Shown piece by piece: positions 31,547 to 41,012 of a stretch of 64,000 nucleotides of DNA. How positions within the stretch are numbered: the stretch's first letter is position 1; every line of letters begins with the position of its first letter. Source of the DNA: Chryseobacterium sp. 18061 (lineage in GTDB: Bacteria; Pseudomonadota; Gammaproteobacteria; Enterobacterales; Enterobacteriaceae); contig CACSKA010000005.1 of the NCBI GenBank assembly GCA_902706205.1, positions 356,565 through 420,564 of the forward strand, in the 5' to 3' direction. A program made the position numbers and the translations under genes. The notes beneath the pieces are model-generated. The model was not told the origin of the DNA. It saw only the letters and a list, made by a program, of their open reading frames with translations, and made no database searches.

Positions 31547-31685
31547 AGCGAACCTCAAATGTTGTCGAAAGTGTAAAACAGTTGACTACTATCGCAATGT
31601 TATAAAGCGATAACAACCCATAAACAGCCGTCTGTTCCAGCAGAGTATGCTGAACGTCCGCCTGCGCGACCGGTTTCATGTTCAT
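31539..31685 (-). CDS. yqgB: Small acid-stress protein YqgB homologue
   Basis: 48-codon frame beginning [18 protein letters not shown] and containing [18 protein letters not shown], clearly related to E. coli YqgB (43 residues, with YGLLS...AIVVNCFTL as I recall it). The start is uncertain: ATGs at 31685 and 31679 both fit, and an in-frame ATG lies five codons further up. Its stop overlaps the speA start by 8 bp (31539-31546), and this protein runs a few residues past the E. coli end. Function is poorly known; an acid or low-magnesium response link is reported in E. coli. Confidence 0.72.
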   Translation of the reverse strand: MNMKPVAQADVQHTLLEQTAVYGLLSLYNIAIVVNCFTLSTTFEVRYV

Positions 31686-32341
31686 ATAATTGTAAAACAT
31701 AGACCCGGGGTTTGTAGGACCGCCGGAGAAACCACGAGAAAACCCCTTACGAACAGGAGCGCCCAAGTCCCATTATCACAGCGCCTTGCCGGCCCTGGAG
31801 TCCTGAGATGTGCCCGAATGGGAATAACTTCGGCAGGTATTTATCGAAGAGAAAAAAGTTGCGGGGTATAAACGCACGCCTGAATGGCATGACCGAGTCT
31901 GCAAAAAACGCTGGTTCATTATGTCGTATCACCTCCACGCCAACCCTTCGGGGCCAGCGACAAGCCAAAGCCAAAAATTACACTGCTTAACCCGGCTGGA
32001 AGTGGCGACACGACAGATTTCGTCATGCGCTTTTTAGGAGAGCCGCGCGCGGCGTTTTATACCGAGAACCGGGGTAAAAAGCAAAATAAAAATGCGCACT
32101 CTTCCACCGCTGTCAGGAAAAATTTCCAGCGCAAAAGCGGCTCAGATGAGACGCATCTCAAAAAAAACTGGAAATCGGGCGAATATCTGACCTAAAATAG
32201 CCATCCAGATGTTAATCCATCTATACTGATTAACACCCAGACTGTTAGTAGGTTTACCTGCAGCCTTTGGTCGAAACATCTATCAAAGTCTTTATCTACA
32301 ACAGTTTGCGCTAACCAAATTCTTTCCAGGTGAAATAAAAA
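31686..32341. other. Long intergenic region speA/yqgB to metK
   Basis: 656 bp between divergent genes, presumably holding the yqgB-speA promoter and leader and the metK promoter. The metK-proximal end has candidate MetJ boxes (see 32199-32230). Short open frames exist on both strands (for example 31747-31974 minus), but I found no family resemblance or convincing start. E. coli carries poorly supported small genes yqgC and yqgD here; I could not confirm either. Confidence 0.5.
32199..32230 (+). promoter_or_regulatory. Candidate tandem met boxes (MetJ operator) for metK
   Basis: Four abutting octamers AGCCATCC, AGATGTTA, ATCCATCT and ATACTGAT resemble degenerate copies of the MetJ met box AGACGTCT. 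They lie 112-143 bp before the metK start. MetJ repression of metK is known in E. coli; individual box matches are weak, as they often are at outer boxes. Confidence 0.5.
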
Positions 32342-33496
32342 ATGGCAAAACACCTCTTTACGTCCGAGTCCGTATCTGAAGGGCATCCAGACAAAATTGC
32401 TGACCAAATCTCCGATGCCGTACTCGATGCGATCCTCGAGCAGGATCCTAAAGCACGCGTTGCTTGCGAAACTTACGTCAAAACCGGCATGGTTATGGTC
32501 GGTGGTGAAATCACCACCAGCGCGTGGGTTGATATCGAAGAGATCACCCGTAACACGGTGCGCGAAATTGGCTATGTGCATTCCGATATGGGCTTTGATG
32601 CCAATTCTTGCGCGGTACTGAGCGCGATTGGTAAGCAGTCTCCGGATATCAACCAGGGCGTTGACCGTGCTGACCCGCTTGAGCAGGGTGCAGGTGATCA
32701 GGGCTTGATGTTTGGCTACGCGACCAACGAAACCGACGTGTTGATGCCAGCGCCAATCACTTACGCACACCGTCTGGTGCAGCGTCAGGCTGAAGTGCGT
32801 AAAAATGGCACCCTGTCATGGCTGCGTCCGGATGCAAAAAGCCAGGTAACCTTCCAGTATGACGACGGTAAAATCGTCGGCATCGATGCGGTCGTTCTGT
32901 CTACTCAGCACGCTGAAGATATCGATCAGAAATCCCTGCAGGAAGCAGTGATGGAAGAGATAATCAAACCCGTTCTGCCGACTGAGTGGCTGAACAGCGC
33001 GACCAAATTCTTCATCAACCCAACCGGACGCTTCGTTATTGGCGGTCCAATGGGTGACTGTGGTCTGACCGGTCGTAAGATTATCGTTGATACCTACGGC
33101 GGTATGGCTCGTCACGGTGGCGGCGCGTTCTCCGGTAAAGATCCGTCTAAAGTTGACCGTTCAGCAGCGTATGCCGCACGTTATGTAGCGAAAAACATCG
33201 TTGCTGCGGGTCTGGCTGACCGTTGTGAAATTCAGGTGTCCTACGCTATCGGCGTTGCAGAGCCGACCTCCATCATGGTCGAAACCTTCGGCACTGAAAA
33301 AGTATCGACTGAGCAGCTGACCCTGCTGGTACGTGAGTTCTTCGACCTGCGTCCATACGGCCTGATTCAGATGCTGGACCTGCTGCACCCAATCTACAAA
33401 GAAACCGCTGCATACGGTCACTTTGGTCGCGAACATTTCCCGTGGGAAAAAACCGACAAAGCCGATGTGCTGCGTGAAGCTGCCGGTCTGAAATAA
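32342..33496 (+). CDS. metK: S-adenosylmethionine synthase
   Basis: Makes S-adenosylmethionine from ATP and methionine. 384 residues, as in E. coli. Motifs: [17 protein letters not shown] (about 10-26, ATP/metal), [12 protein letters not shown] (about 115-126) and [16 protein letters not shown] (about 259-274, the triphosphate P-loop). Monocistronic, with a strong terminator 20 bp after its stop and candidate MetJ boxes upstream. An essential, highly conserved housekeeping gene. Confidence 0.99.
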   Translation: MAKHLFTSESVSEGHPDKIADQISDAVLDAILEQDPKARVACETYVKTGMVMVGGEITTSAWVDIEEITRNTVREIGYVHSDMGFDANSCAVLSAIGKQSPDINQGVDRADPLEQGAGDQGLMFGYATNETDVLMPAPITYAHRLVQRQAEVRKNGTLSWLRPDAKSQVTFQYDDGKIVGIDAVVLSTQHAEDIDQKSLQEAVMEEIIKPVLPTEWLNSATKFFINPTGRFVIGGPMGDCGLTGRKIIVDTYGGMARHGGGAFSGKDPSKVDRSAAYAARYVAKNIVAAGLADRCEIQVSYAIGVAEPTSIMVETFGTEKVSTEQLTLLVREFFDLRPYGLIQMLDLLHPIYKETAAYGHFGREHFPWEKTDKADVLREAAGLK

Positions 33497-33515
33497 ACCG
33501 TTGCTTTTACCCTTC

Positions 33516-33545
33516 AAAGGCCAGTCTCGTGCTGGCCTTTTGCAT
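33516..33545 (+). terminator. Intrinsic terminator of metK
   Basis: AAAGGCCAG/CTGGCCTTT stem with a TCTCGTG loop at 33516-33540, then TTTTGCATTT. Rho-independent terminator on the plus strand. Confidence 0.92.
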
Positions 33546-33614
33546 TTCTGCCTGCGCAAAACGCCATCGCCTTTCTCCCGCTCTGTCTATACTAAAATTC
33601 TCTGACTACTTTTT

Positions 33615-33632
33615 AATGAAAGCGATTACATT
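33615..33632. promoter_or_regulatory. Distal candidate gal operator
   Basis: AATGAAAGCGATTACATT matches the GalR/GalS core (TGNAANCGNTTNCA) with one arm degenerate. It lies 183 bp upstream of the proximal operator at 33799-33815 and could support looping, as the paired operators of galETK do. Inference from motif only. Confidence 0.5.
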
Positions 33633-33798
33633 TGGATTCATTGCTTATTTTTGAGATTATTCGCTTTGCATGATGAAACATTGCCTTCCGTTACATTTCA
33701 TTTCAGTTAAGTCTGAATTCTGTATTTTTTGCCACCCCAACCAAACACCTATCCTCATGATTTTTAATAATTTACTCAATTTACATAACATGACACTT

Positions 33799-33835
33799 AT
33801 GTAACCGATTACACCAATGTGATTTATCTCACATC
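33799..33835 (+). promoter_or_regulatory. galP control region: GalR/GalS operator and CRP site
   Basis: TATGTAACCGATTACACC (33799-33816) is a strong gal operator: TGTAACCG/ATTACAC arms around the central CG. Directly downstream, TGTGATTTATCTCACA (33818-33833) is a perfect CRP core (TGTGA, six bases, TCACA). Both fit the known control of galP by GalR/GalS and cAMP-CRP. The remainder of the 402-bp gap holds the metK terminator and AT-rich sequence. Confidence 0.85.
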
Positions 33836-33898
33836 TTTTCACGCCCTCCTAACCTAACCTTTACATTGATGAGACTAATAACCCAACTGGAGGGCATA

Positions 33899-35293
33899 AT
33901 GCCTGACAATAAAAAACAGGGATATTCCAACAAGGCCATAACGTTCTTCGTCTGTTTTCTCGCAGCCCTGGCGGGATTACTGTTCGGCCTTGATATCGGT
34001 GTGATTGCCGGCGCGTTGCCGTTTATCGCCCATGATTTCCAGATTGACTCGCACACTCAGGAATGGGTCGTCAGCTCGATGATGTTCGGTGCCGCCGTCG
34101 GTGCCGTCGGCAGCGGCTGGCTCTCCTATCGTCTTGGGCGTAAAAAGAGCCTAATGATTGGTGCGGTTCTGTTCGTGCTCGGGTCGCTGTGCTCCGCTGC
34201 TGCGCCGAACGTAGAAATACTGTTGATGTCACGCGTGCTGCTCGGCCTCGCAGTCGGCGTAGCGTCTTACACCGCGCCGCTCTACCTGTCTGAAATCGCG
34301 CCGGAGAAAATTCGCGGCAGTATGATTTCGATGTATCAGCTGATGATTACTATCGGAATTCTCGCGGCCTATCTGTCCGATACGGCGTTCAGCTACAGTG
34401 GCGCATGGCGCTGGATGCTCGGCGTTATCATCATCCCGGCAATCCTGCTGCTGATTGGCGTGTTCTTCCTGCCGGACAGCCCGCGCTGGTACGCTGCTAA
34501 ACGTCGCTTCAACGATGCCGAACGCGTCCTGCAACGCTTGCGTGATACCAGCGCCGAAGCGAAACAGGAGCTGGAAGAGATCCGCGAAAGCCTGAAGATC
34601 AAACAGTCCGGCTGGGCGCTGTTTAAAGAGAACAGCAACTTCCGCCGCGCGGTGTTCCTTGGCGTGCTGCTGCAGGTCATGCAACAGTTCACCGGGATGA
34701 ACGTCATCATGTACTACGCGCCGAAAATCTTCGAACTGGCGGGTTACACCAATACTACCGAGCAGATGTGGGGCACGGTGATCGTCGGTTTGACCAACGT
34801 GCTGGCGACCTTTATTGCTATCGGTCTGGTGGACAGATGGGGTCGTAAACCTACGCTGGTACTGGGCTTCCTGGTGATGGCGGTCGGTATGGGCGTGCTG
34901 GGTACCATGATGCATAACGGCATCCATACCCCGAGTGCACAATACTTTGCGGTTGCGATGCTACTGATGTTTATCATTGGCTTCGCCATGAGTGCCGGTC
35001 CGCTGATTTGGGTTCTGTGCTCGGAAATCCAGCCGCTGAAAGGGCGTGATTTTGGTATCACCTGCTCTACCGCGACCAACTGGATTGCCAACATGATTGT
35101 CGGTGCAACCTTCCTGACTATGCTGAACTCGCTCGGCAACGCCAACACCTTCTGGGTATACGGCGGGCTGAACCTCTTCTTCATCGTCCTGACCCTGTGG
35201 CTGGTTCCAGAAACCAAACACGTGTCGCTGGAACACATCGAACGCAACCTGATGAAAGGCCGTCGTCTGCGCGAAATCGGTGCGCATAACTAA
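33899..35293 (+). CDS. galP: Galactose/proton symporter GalP
   Basis: Inner-membrane MFS sugar porter (galactose, also glucose). The start [17 protein letters not shown] follows GGAGG by 5 bp and gives 464 residues, the E. coli length. Twelve predicted helices; family signatures [15 protein letters not shown] in TM1, RLGRKKS between TM2 and TM3, [15 protein letters not shown] TM4, [12 protein letters not shown] before the central loop, and [15 protein letters not shown] at the C-terminus. Upstream gal operator and CRP site support galactose induction and catabolite control. Confidence 0.98.
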   Translation: MPDNKKQGYSNKAITFFVCFLAALAGLLFGLDIGVIAGALPFIAHDFQIDSHTQEWVVSSMMFGAAVGAVGSGWLSYRLGRKKSLMIGAVLFVLGSLCSAAAPNVEILLMSRVLLGLAVGVASYTAPLYLSEIAPEKIRGSMISMYQLMITIGILAAYLSDTAFSYSGAWRWMLGVIIIPAILLLIGVFFLPDSPRWYAAKRRFNDAERVLQRLRDTSAEAKQELEEIRESLKIKQSGWALFKENSNFRRAVFLGVLLQVMQQFTGMNVIMYYAPKIFELAGYTNTTEQMWGTVIVGLTNVLATFIAIGLVDRWGRKPTLVLGFLVMAVGMGVLGTMMHNGIHTPSAQYFAVAMLLMFIIGFAMSAGPLIWVLCSEIQPLKGRDFGITCSTATNWIANMIVGATFLTMLNSLGNANTFWVYGGLNLFFIVLTLWLVPETKHVSLEHIERNLMKGRRLREIGAHN

Positions 35294-35368
35294 GTTCCCG
35301 GGCTTCCCTCCTCCAGGAGGGAAGCCTTCTCTTGCACTCCCCGATTCCCGGCTTTATCCTTCTGCGTT

Positions 35369-35869
35369 ATGAAAACCCCTCGCCTCCCCATCGCCATTCA
35401 GCAAGCCGTTATGCGCAGCCTGCGGGAAAAGCTCGCCCAAGCGAATCTGACGCTCGGCCGCGAATACCCTGAGCCAAAACTGACCTGGCAACAGCGCGGC
35501 ACTTCCGCAGGCACTGCCTGGCTGGAAAGTTATGAAATCCGCCTAAACCCCGTACTGTTGATGGAGAATCAGCAGGCGTTTATCGACGAAGTGGTACCGC
35601 ACGAACTGGCGCATTTACTGGTCTGGAAGCGTTTTGGTCGCGTGGCCCCGCACGGAAAAGAGTGGAAGTGGATGATGGAGAGCGTGCTCGGCGTCCCCGC
35701 CCGCCGCACACATCAGTTCGAACTGGAATCCGTGCGCAAAAATACCTTTCCCTATCGCTGCGGCTGTCAGCAGCATCAGCTCACCGTACGCCGCCACAAT
35801 CGCGTTCTGCGCGGCGAAGCTGTTTATCGCTGCGTGCACTGCGGCGCGCCTTTGGTGGCTGAAAAGTAA
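35369..35869 (+). CDS. sprT: SprT family zinc metalloprotease-like protein
   Basis: Cytoplasmic SprT-like protein; relatives (eukaryotic Spartan) cleave DNA-protein crosslinks, but the E. coli role is unresolved. 166 residues. Zinc protease motif [14 protein letters not shown] at about 77-90, and a C-terminal zinc ribbon: CGCQQ...RCVHCG, with cysteines at roughly 131, 133, 152 and 155. Starts the block sprT-endA-rsmE-gshB, as in E. coli, 76 bp after galP. Confidence 0.94.
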   Translation: MKTPRLPIAIQQAVMRSLREKLAQANLTLGREYPEPKLTWQQRGTSAGTAWLESYEIRLNPVLLMENQQAFIDEVVPHELAHLLVWKRFGRVAPHGKEWKWMMESVLGVPARRTHQFELESVRKNTFPYRCGCQQHQLTVRRHNRVLRGEAVYRCVHCGAPLVAEK

Positions 35870-35964
35870 CCTTCGGAAATTACTGGAAGTTTTTCTGATC
35901 TAGCTGATTGCATCTGGCAACAGCATTCGCTACGTTGCGGGCTCGTTTTGACACGGAGTTCCTG

Positions 35965-36699
35965 ATGTCCCGTAAATCTCTTCTGGCGTTGGCTTTTTTT
36001 GCCACTGCCCTTTCAGGCCAGGCATTGGCCGACGGTATCAACAGTTTTTCACAGGCAAAAACCGCCGGTGTGAAGGTCAACGCTGACGTTCCCGGCGATT
36101 TTTACTGCGGCTGTAAAATCAACTGGCAGGGCAAAAAAGGCGTAATCGACCTGGGATCCTGCGGTTATAAAGTGCGTAAAAATGAAACCCGCGCCAGCCG
36201 CGTCGAATGGGAGCACGTAATGCCGGCCTGGCAGTTCGGTCATCTGATGCAGTGCTGGCAGGACGGCGGACGTAAAAACTGCGCCAAAGATCCGGTATAT
36301 CGCAAAATCGAAAGCGACATGCATAACCTGCAGCCCGCGGTCGGTGAAGTGAACGGCGATCGGAACAACTTTATGTACAGTCAGTGGAACGGCGGCGAAG
36401 GCCAGTACGGCCAGTGTTCAATGAAGGTCGATTTTAAAGACAAAATCGCCGAACCGCCGGCACGCGCACGTGGGGCCATCGCCCGCACCTACTTCTATAT
36501 GCGCGACCAGTACAAACTCCCGCTTTCTCGCCAGCAAACGCAGCTGTTCACCGCATGGGACAAGCAGTATCCGGTCAGTGCCTGGGAGTGTACGCGTGAT
36601 GAGCGCATCGCCAGAGTACAAGGGAATCACAACCCTTACGTCCAGCAGGCTTGCCAGGCGCAAAAGAGCTACCCTACACTAGCGTCAAACGTTAACTGA
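35965..36699 (+). CDS. endA: DNA-specific endonuclease I
   Basis: Periplasmic double-strand-specific nuclease, inhibited by tRNA in E. coli. The start [20 protein letters not shown] gives 244 residues, about 9 more than E. coli; the extra residues are at the C-terminus ([14 protein letters not shown]). Signal peptide at about 1-22, cut after ALA. The EndA/NucM beta-beta-alpha metal motif [10 protein letters not shown] at about 79-88 is intact, and eight or so cysteines fit known disulfides. It lies 95 bp after sprT and 20 bp before rsmE. Confidence 0.95.
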   Translation: MSRKSLLALAFFATALSGQALADGINSFSQAKTAGVKVNADVPGDFYCGCKINWQGKKGVIDLGSCGYKVRKNETRASRVEWEHVMPAWQFGHLMQCWQDGGRKNCAKDPVYRKIESDMHNLQPAVGEVNGDRNNFMYSQWNGGEGQYGQCSMKVDFKDKIAEPPARARGAIARTYFYMRDQYKLPLSRQQTQLFTAWDKQYPVSAWECTRDERIARVQGNHNPYVQQACQAQKSYPTLASNVN

Positions 36700-36719
36700 T
36701 ATCCGGAAATCCTGAGACT

Positions 36720-37451
36720 ATGCGCATTCCCCGCATCTATCACCCTGAGTTTATTACCGCTGGCAACGAGATTGCCCTGAGCGAAGACGCCGCCAATCAC
36801 GTGGGGCGCGTGCTGCGCATGAGTACCGGCCAGGCCATTCAGCTGTTTGACGGCAGCAACCAGGTTTTTGAAGCCGAGATTATTCAGGCCGATAAAAAGA
36901 GCGTGCGGGTCAATGTGCTGAGCGCCGAGACCGACGATCGTGAATCGCCATTGCACATTCACCTCGGGCAGGTGATGTCGCGCGGTGAAAAAATGGAATT
37001 CACTATTCAGAAATCGATCGAACTGGGTGTAAGCCTCATTACGCCACTCTTTTCCGAGCGCTGTGGCGTTAAACTGGATGCTGAACGACTGAACAAGAAG
37101 CTCCAGCAGTGGCAGAAAATTGCCATCGCCGCCTGCGAACAGTCCGGCCGTAACGTGGTCCCGGAAATTCGCCCGGCGATGACGCTGGAACAGTGGTGCG
37201 CAGAAGAAGAAAGTGGGCTAAAGCTCAATCTGCATCCGCGCGCCAGCGCCAGCATCAACACGCTGCCGCAGCCCGTTGAGCGCGTGCGTTTGCTCATCGG
37301 CCCGGAAGGCGGATTATCGGCAGATGAAATTGCCATGACCGCCCGCTATGCGTTTACTGATATTCTGTTAGGACCTCGCGTTCTGCGTACTGAGACCACG
37401 GCGCTCACCGCCATTACCGCACTGCAGGTGCGCTTTGGCGATCTGGGCTAA
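36720..37451 (+). CDS. rsmE: 16S rRNA m3U1498 methyltransferase
   Basis: SPOUT-class methyltransferase that methylates N3 of U1498 in 16S rRNA with SAM. 243 residues, the standard length. N-terminal PUA-like domain ([12 protein letters not shown] at about 27-38), then the knotted SPOUT domain with [27 protein letters not shown] (about 197-208) and [11 protein letters not shown] at about 218-228, the SAM knot. It lies between endA and gshB in the conserved order. Confidence 0.97.
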   Translation: MRIPRIYHPEFITAGNEIALSEDAANHVGRVLRMSTGQAIQLFDGSNQVFEAEIIQADKKSVRVNVLSAETDDRESPLHIHLGQVMSRGEKMEFTIQKSIELGVSLITPLFSERCGVKLDAERLNKKLQQWQKIAIAACEQSGRNVVPEIRPAMTLEQWCAEEESGLKLNLHPRASASINTLPQPVERVRLLIGPEGGLSADEIAMTARYAFTDILLGPRVLRTETTALTAITALQVRFGDLG

Positions 37452-37606
37452 AAACTGCTACAAGGCTATCTTTTTTGCCATTCTGGCTTTCGGTAGTGCG
37501 CACATTTTCACGTACCACTGTACGCTACAAATGTTGCGCGCTGTCTGCTCCCAGACGGCCTGCAACGATAACACCTTGTAGCCAGCTTTTTTAATGGAGA
37601 AGAACA

Positions 37607-38554
37607 ATGATCAAGCTCGGCATCGTGATGGACCCCATTGCGAAGATCAACATCAAGAAAGATTCCAGCTTCGCTATGCTGCTGGAAGCGCAGCGTCGTG
37701 GTTACGAACTCCACTATATGGAGATGAATGATCTTTATCTGAACAACGGCGAAGCGCGGGCGCAAACGCGTCTGCTGAGCGTTGAGCAGAACTATGACGG
37801 CTGGTATGCCTTCAACGGTGAACAGGATCTGGCGCTGGCCGATCTGGATGTCATCCTGATGCGTAAAGATCCGCCGTTCGATACTGAATACATCTACGCG
37901 ACCTACATTCTTGAGCGCGCAGAAGAAAAAGGCACGCTGATCGTTAACAAACCGCAGAGCCTGCGCGACTGTAACGAAAAGCTGTTCACCGCCTGGTTTG
38001 CCGACCTGACGCCGGAAACGCTGGTGACCCGTAACAAGGCCCAGCTGAAAGCGTTCTGGGAAAAACATGGCGACATCATCCTCAAGCCGCTGGACGGCAT
38101 GGGCGGCGCGTCGATTTTCCGCGTGAAGCAAGGCGATCCAAACCTGGGCGTCATCGCTGAAACCCTGACTGAGCTGGGTAACCGTTATTGCATGGCGCAG
38201 AACTATATCCCTGCCATCAAAGACGGTGACAAGCGCGTGCTGGTCGTTGACGGCGAACCGGTGCCGTACTGCCTGGCGCGTATTCCGCAGGGCGGCGAAA
38301 CCCGCGGCAACTTAGCCGCAGGTGGCCGTGGCGAACCGCGTCCGCTTTCTGAAAGCGACTGGGAAATCGCCCGTAAAGTGGCTCCGACGCTGAAAGAGAA
38401 AGGCCTGATATTCGTTGGCCTCGACATCATCGGCGATCGCCTGACAGAAATTAATGTCACCAGCCCAACCTGCATTCGCGAAATCGAAGCCGAATTCCCT
38501 GTCTCCATCACCGGTATGCTGATGGACGCTATCGAAAAGCGTCTGGGTAAGTAA
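37607..38554 (+). CDS. gshB: Glutathione synthetase
   Basis: ATP-grasp ligase joining gamma-glutamylcysteine and glycine. 315 residues (316 in E. coli). N-terminal substrate domain MIKLGIVMDPIAKINIKKDS; ATP-grasp core with LKPLDGMGGASIF (about 161-173, glycine-rich loop) and the metal-binding ITSPTCIREIE-like block (INVTSPTCIREIEAEFP, about 281-297). 155 bp separate it from rsmE and contain a long-range inverted repeat. A hairpin 12 bp after the stop probably terminates it. Confidence 0.98.
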   Translation: MIKLGIVMDPIAKINIKKDSSFAMLLEAQRRGYELHYMEMNDLYLNNGEARAQTRLLSVEQNYDGWYAFNGEQDLALADLDVILMRKDPPFDTEYIYATYILERAEEKGTLIVNKPQSLRDCNEKLFTAWFADLTPETLVTRNKAQLKAFWEKHGDIILKPLDGMGGASIFRVKQGDPNLGVIAETLTELGNRYCMAQNYIPAIKDGDKRVLVVDGEPVPYCLARIPQGGETRGNLAAGGRGEPRPLSESDWEIARKVAPTLKEKGLIFVGLDIIGDRLTEINVTSPTCIREIEAEFPVSITGMLMDAIEKRLGK

Positions 38555-38566
38555 GTCTCGACCAAA

Positions 38567-38584
38567 GGCGGGAGCAATCCCGCC
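38567..38584 (+). terminator. Hairpin after gshB
   Basis: GGCGGGA/TCCCGCC stem around GCAA, followed by CGAAAACGG without a clear U-tract. Probably marks the gshB 3' end. A near copy (GGCGGGAGCAATCCTGCC) recurs at 38710-38727. Confidence 0.6.
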
Positions 38585-38662
38585 CGAAAACGGATGCCGT
38601 ATTCGTAAAGCACCCAGATCAAAAACAAGGAAAATCAATTTATTGATTTTCGGCTGATAACC

Positions 38663-38698
38663 ACAAAGAAGGAAAAACCACGCTTTTTCCTTCTTTGT
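38663..38698. terminator. Strong 15-bp hairpin in the gshB-yqgE gap
   Basis: ACAAAGAAGGAAAAA/TTTTTCCTTCTTTGT is a perfect 15-bp stem with a CCACGC loop. Twelve bases before it lies a 9-bp palindrome, AAAATCAAT/ATTGATTTT (38631-38650). The stem itself provides a T-run in both directions, so it can act as a terminator on either strand. Confidence 0.7.
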
Positions 38699-38803
38699 CT
38701 GCAGTCTTAGGCGGGAGCAATCCTGCCTTCACTCGACAGCGCCCTGGTTTGCCCGCATACTGGCCGTTGTTGCTTTTTAAACCAGGAAACAGAACCTCTG
38801 ACA

Positions 38804-39367
38804 ATGAATTTACAGCACCACTTTCTTATTGCCATGCCTGCTCTCCAGGACCCGATGTTCCGCCGCGCCGTGATCTACATTTGTGAATACAATGATGACG
38901 GAGCGATGGGGATCATCATTAATAAACCGATGGAAAATCTGAAGGTTGAAGGGATTCTGGAAAAGCTGAAAATCACCCCTGATCCGCGCGATCCGGAGAT
39001 CCGCCTCGACAAACCGGTGATGCTGGGTGGTCCTCTTGCAGAAGATCGCGGTTTTATCCTGCATACACCTCCTTCGTCGTTCGCCTCGAGTATCCGCATA
39101 TCTGACAACACGATCATCACCACATCTCGCGACGTGCTCGAAACGCTCGGCACAGCTGAACAGCCGTCGGAAGTGCTGGTTGCGCTGGGTTATTCCTCCT
39201 GGGAAAAAGGCCAGCTTGAGCAGGAGATCCTGGAAAATGCGTGGCTGACCGCTCCGGCCGATCTCAACATTTTGTTCAAAACACCAATTGCCGATCGCTG
39301 GCGCGACGCGGCCCGTCTGATTGGCATTGATATTCAGACCATGCCTGGCGTGGCGGGACACGCCTGA
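38804..39367 (+). CDS. yqgE: UPF0301 (DUF179) protein YqgE
   Basis: Conserved bacterial protein of unknown biochemical role (DUF179/AlgH family). 187 residues, as in E. coli. Family motifs [20 protein letters not shown] near the N-terminus, [11 protein letters not shown] at about 30-40 and [18 protein letters not shown] at about 127-144. The stop overlaps the ruvX start by one base (TGATG), so the two are translationally coupled. Confidence 0.95.
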   Translation: MNLQHHFLIAMPALQDPMFRRAVIYICEYNDDGAMGIIINKPMENLKVEGILEKLKITPDPRDPEIRLDKPVMLGGPLAEDRGFILHTPPSSFASSIRISDNTIITTSRDVLETLGTAEQPSEVLVALGYSSWEKGQLEQEILENAWLTAPADLNILFKTPIADRWRDAARLIGIDIQTMPGVAGHA

Positions 39368-39783
39368 TGAGTGGAACCCTTATCGGTATTGATTTTGGCA
39401 CTCGCAGCATTGGCGTCGCCGTCGGGCAACGCGTGACGGGCACTGCGCGTCCTCTTGGTGCGCTAAAAGCACAGGACGGTACGCCGGACTGGAACGCTGT
39501 CGAGAAGATACTCAAAGAGTGGCAACCGGAAGCCGTGGTTGTTGGCCTGCCGCTGAATATGGACGGCACCGAACAGCCGCTTACCGCACGCGCACGTAAT
39601 TTTGCCAATAAAATTCACGGTCGCTTCGGGGTAAAAATCATCCTTCATGATGAGCGTTTGAGCACCGTAGAAGCACGGGCTGGCCTGTTCGAGCACGGTG
39701 GTTACCGGGCGCTGAACAAAGGGAAAGTGGATTCCGCCTCCGCGGTAGTGATTCTGGAAAGCTTTTTCGAGCAGGGATTCTGA
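39367..39783 (+). CDS. ruvX: Holliday junction resolvase-like RuvX (YqgF)
   Basis: RNase H-fold nuclease implicated in pre-16S rRNA 5'-end processing; an older name refers to Holliday junctions. 138 residues, as in E. coli. Catalytic aspartate in [13 protein letters not shown] (about 8-20), then [12 protein letters not shown] and [10 protein letters not shown] (about 97-106). One-base overlap with yqgE. Downstream, where E. coli continues with yggR on the other strand, an accessory block is inserted. Confidence 0.97.
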   Translation: MSGTLIGIDFGTRSIGVAVGQRVTGTARPLGALKAQDGTPDWNAVEKILKEWQPEAVVVGLPLNMDGTEQPLTARARNFANKIHGRFGVKIILHDERLSTVEARAGLFEHGGYRALNKGKVDSASAVVILESFFEQGF

Positions 39784-39786
39784 ATT

Positions 39787-39816
39787 GCCCGGCGGCGCGA
39801 TGCTTGCCGGGCCTAC
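39787..39816. repeat. Single REP element after ruvX
   Basis: GCCCGGCGGCGCGATGCTTG...CCGGGCCTAC palindrome three bases after the ruvX stop. A typical REP unit at an operon end; it also marks the left edge of the accessory block. Confidence 0.85.
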
Positions 39817-39873
39817 AAACGGTCTACAAAGTCCAACGGCACGGTCAGCGTCGCTTCACCAGGCAAATGCGCA

Positions 39874-40527
39874 TCAATGACGCAGATTCTCGTTCGCCCA
39901 ACTCACCGCCTGGGTTCTGTTTTTAACGCTTAGCTTGCGGAAAACGTTATACAGGTGCGTTCGTACCGTATTCTCACTAATAAACAACGCCCGCGCGATA
40001 TCCATATTGGTTGCACCATGGCGCAATTCATTGAGGATTTCACACTCACGTTCGGTCAACGGAATATTGTCAGATTTGCTGGACGTGTGTTCCACGGCAT
40101 ACATTGCCGGGTGCATCACGCTCAATTCAGCCGTCTGCTCGCCATGAAGCACAGCTTTGACACCCTCAATTAAGCGCGATTCATCATCGTCGTGGCGAAA
40201 TATACCGTACAGCGCGGGCCATTTTGCCATTTCGTATAGCTCATACTTTTGTGCGCTGTTGATAATAAGCAAACGTGGGTTTTCCAGCTGCGATTGAATA
40301 ATATCCTGCCAAATCCCATTCAGTTTTTTATTCGATATCGCAATATCAAACAGGACTACGGTAGCGCGCGGTAAACGCTGCACAAGCGGTGTATTAATAT
40401 TGTGAACGCTGACAAAAACCGACAGTAGATCAGATAGATAATTCGCGAAGGCATTCGCCTGTACTGAAGGATGAGTGACGAGAAGAAGTTGACGTGGCTG
40501 GCTTACACTCTCAGAAACATCAAGCAT
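39874..40527 (-). CDS. CsgD-like LuxR-family transcription regulator
   Basis: 217-residue regulator that aligns along its length with CsgD, the curli/cellulose master regulator, as I recall that sequence. The REC-like N-domain has VVLFDIAISNKKLN with D61 at the CsgD D59 position, but lacks a full acidic pocket. The C-terminal LuxR HTH (about 152-215) reads LTERECEILNELRHGATNMD, then ALFISENTVRTHLYN, and ends NRTQAVSWANENLRH, nearly the CsgD tail. No curli genes are adjacent, so this is likely a paralogue. The 523-bp upstream region is AT-rich, suggesting silencing by H-NS and complex control. Targets unknown. Confidence 0.85.
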   Translation of the reverse strand: MLDVSESVSQPRQLLLVTHPSVQANAFANYLSDLLSVFVSVHNINTPLVQRLPRATVVLFDIAISNKKLNGIWQDIIQSQLENPRLLIINSAQKYELYEMAKWPALYGIFRHDDDESRLIEGVKAVLHGEQTAELSVMHPAMYAVEHTSSKSDNIPLTERECEILNELRHGATNMDIARALFISENTVRTHLYNVFRKLSVKNRTQAVSWANENLRH

Positions 40528-41012
40528 TTAAAAACTCTCCATAGTTGAGACTCACCATCATGGTGATTAAATAGGCCAAAAAAACACAAGCAACGCGCGA
40601 AATAATTAAAGATTAGATGTAGATATTAAACACAATTGGTGAGAAAAATCCCATTCCCCACAAATAGAATAGAACGAATGCCGGATTAGTGTCAAAAGGT
40701 TATCCCCCTTTTTGTATGTCTGAACATTACGAGGTCATGCGTGGCGCGGGTTTACCTGATGAGGATATTATCGATGTAACATTCACATCACCATGGCTAA
40801 TGAATAATGATGAGGATGTAAAAGTGATTTATATTAACCGACTTCTTTTCAACATCAATATAACATTAGCATTAATGAAGTATTTCCCCTCTAAACAAAT
40901 TGATTTGTTCCACCCCATGCAAATAAATATTAAATACTGCATAAATAATTTTATGTTTCAGGCGTCAATCTCGCGATCGTGCTCACAGATTATGACTGTA
41001 TTTTTTGCATAT
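40528..41012. other. AT-rich intergenic region upstream of the CsgD-like gene
   Basis: Almost 0.5 kb of low-GC sequence between the CsgD-like gene and the 3' end of the iclR-type gene. It likely holds the promoter of the CsgD-like gene. A plus-strand open frame (40689-41204) has an ATG-rich start, no recognisable domain, and runs antisense into the IclR gene; I do not call it a gene. I see no clear operator. Confidence 0.45.

Noticed and set aside
31747..31974. Possible yqgC/yqgD-type small gene upstream of metK
   Set aside because: I could not match it to a known small protein and saw no convincing ribosome binding site.
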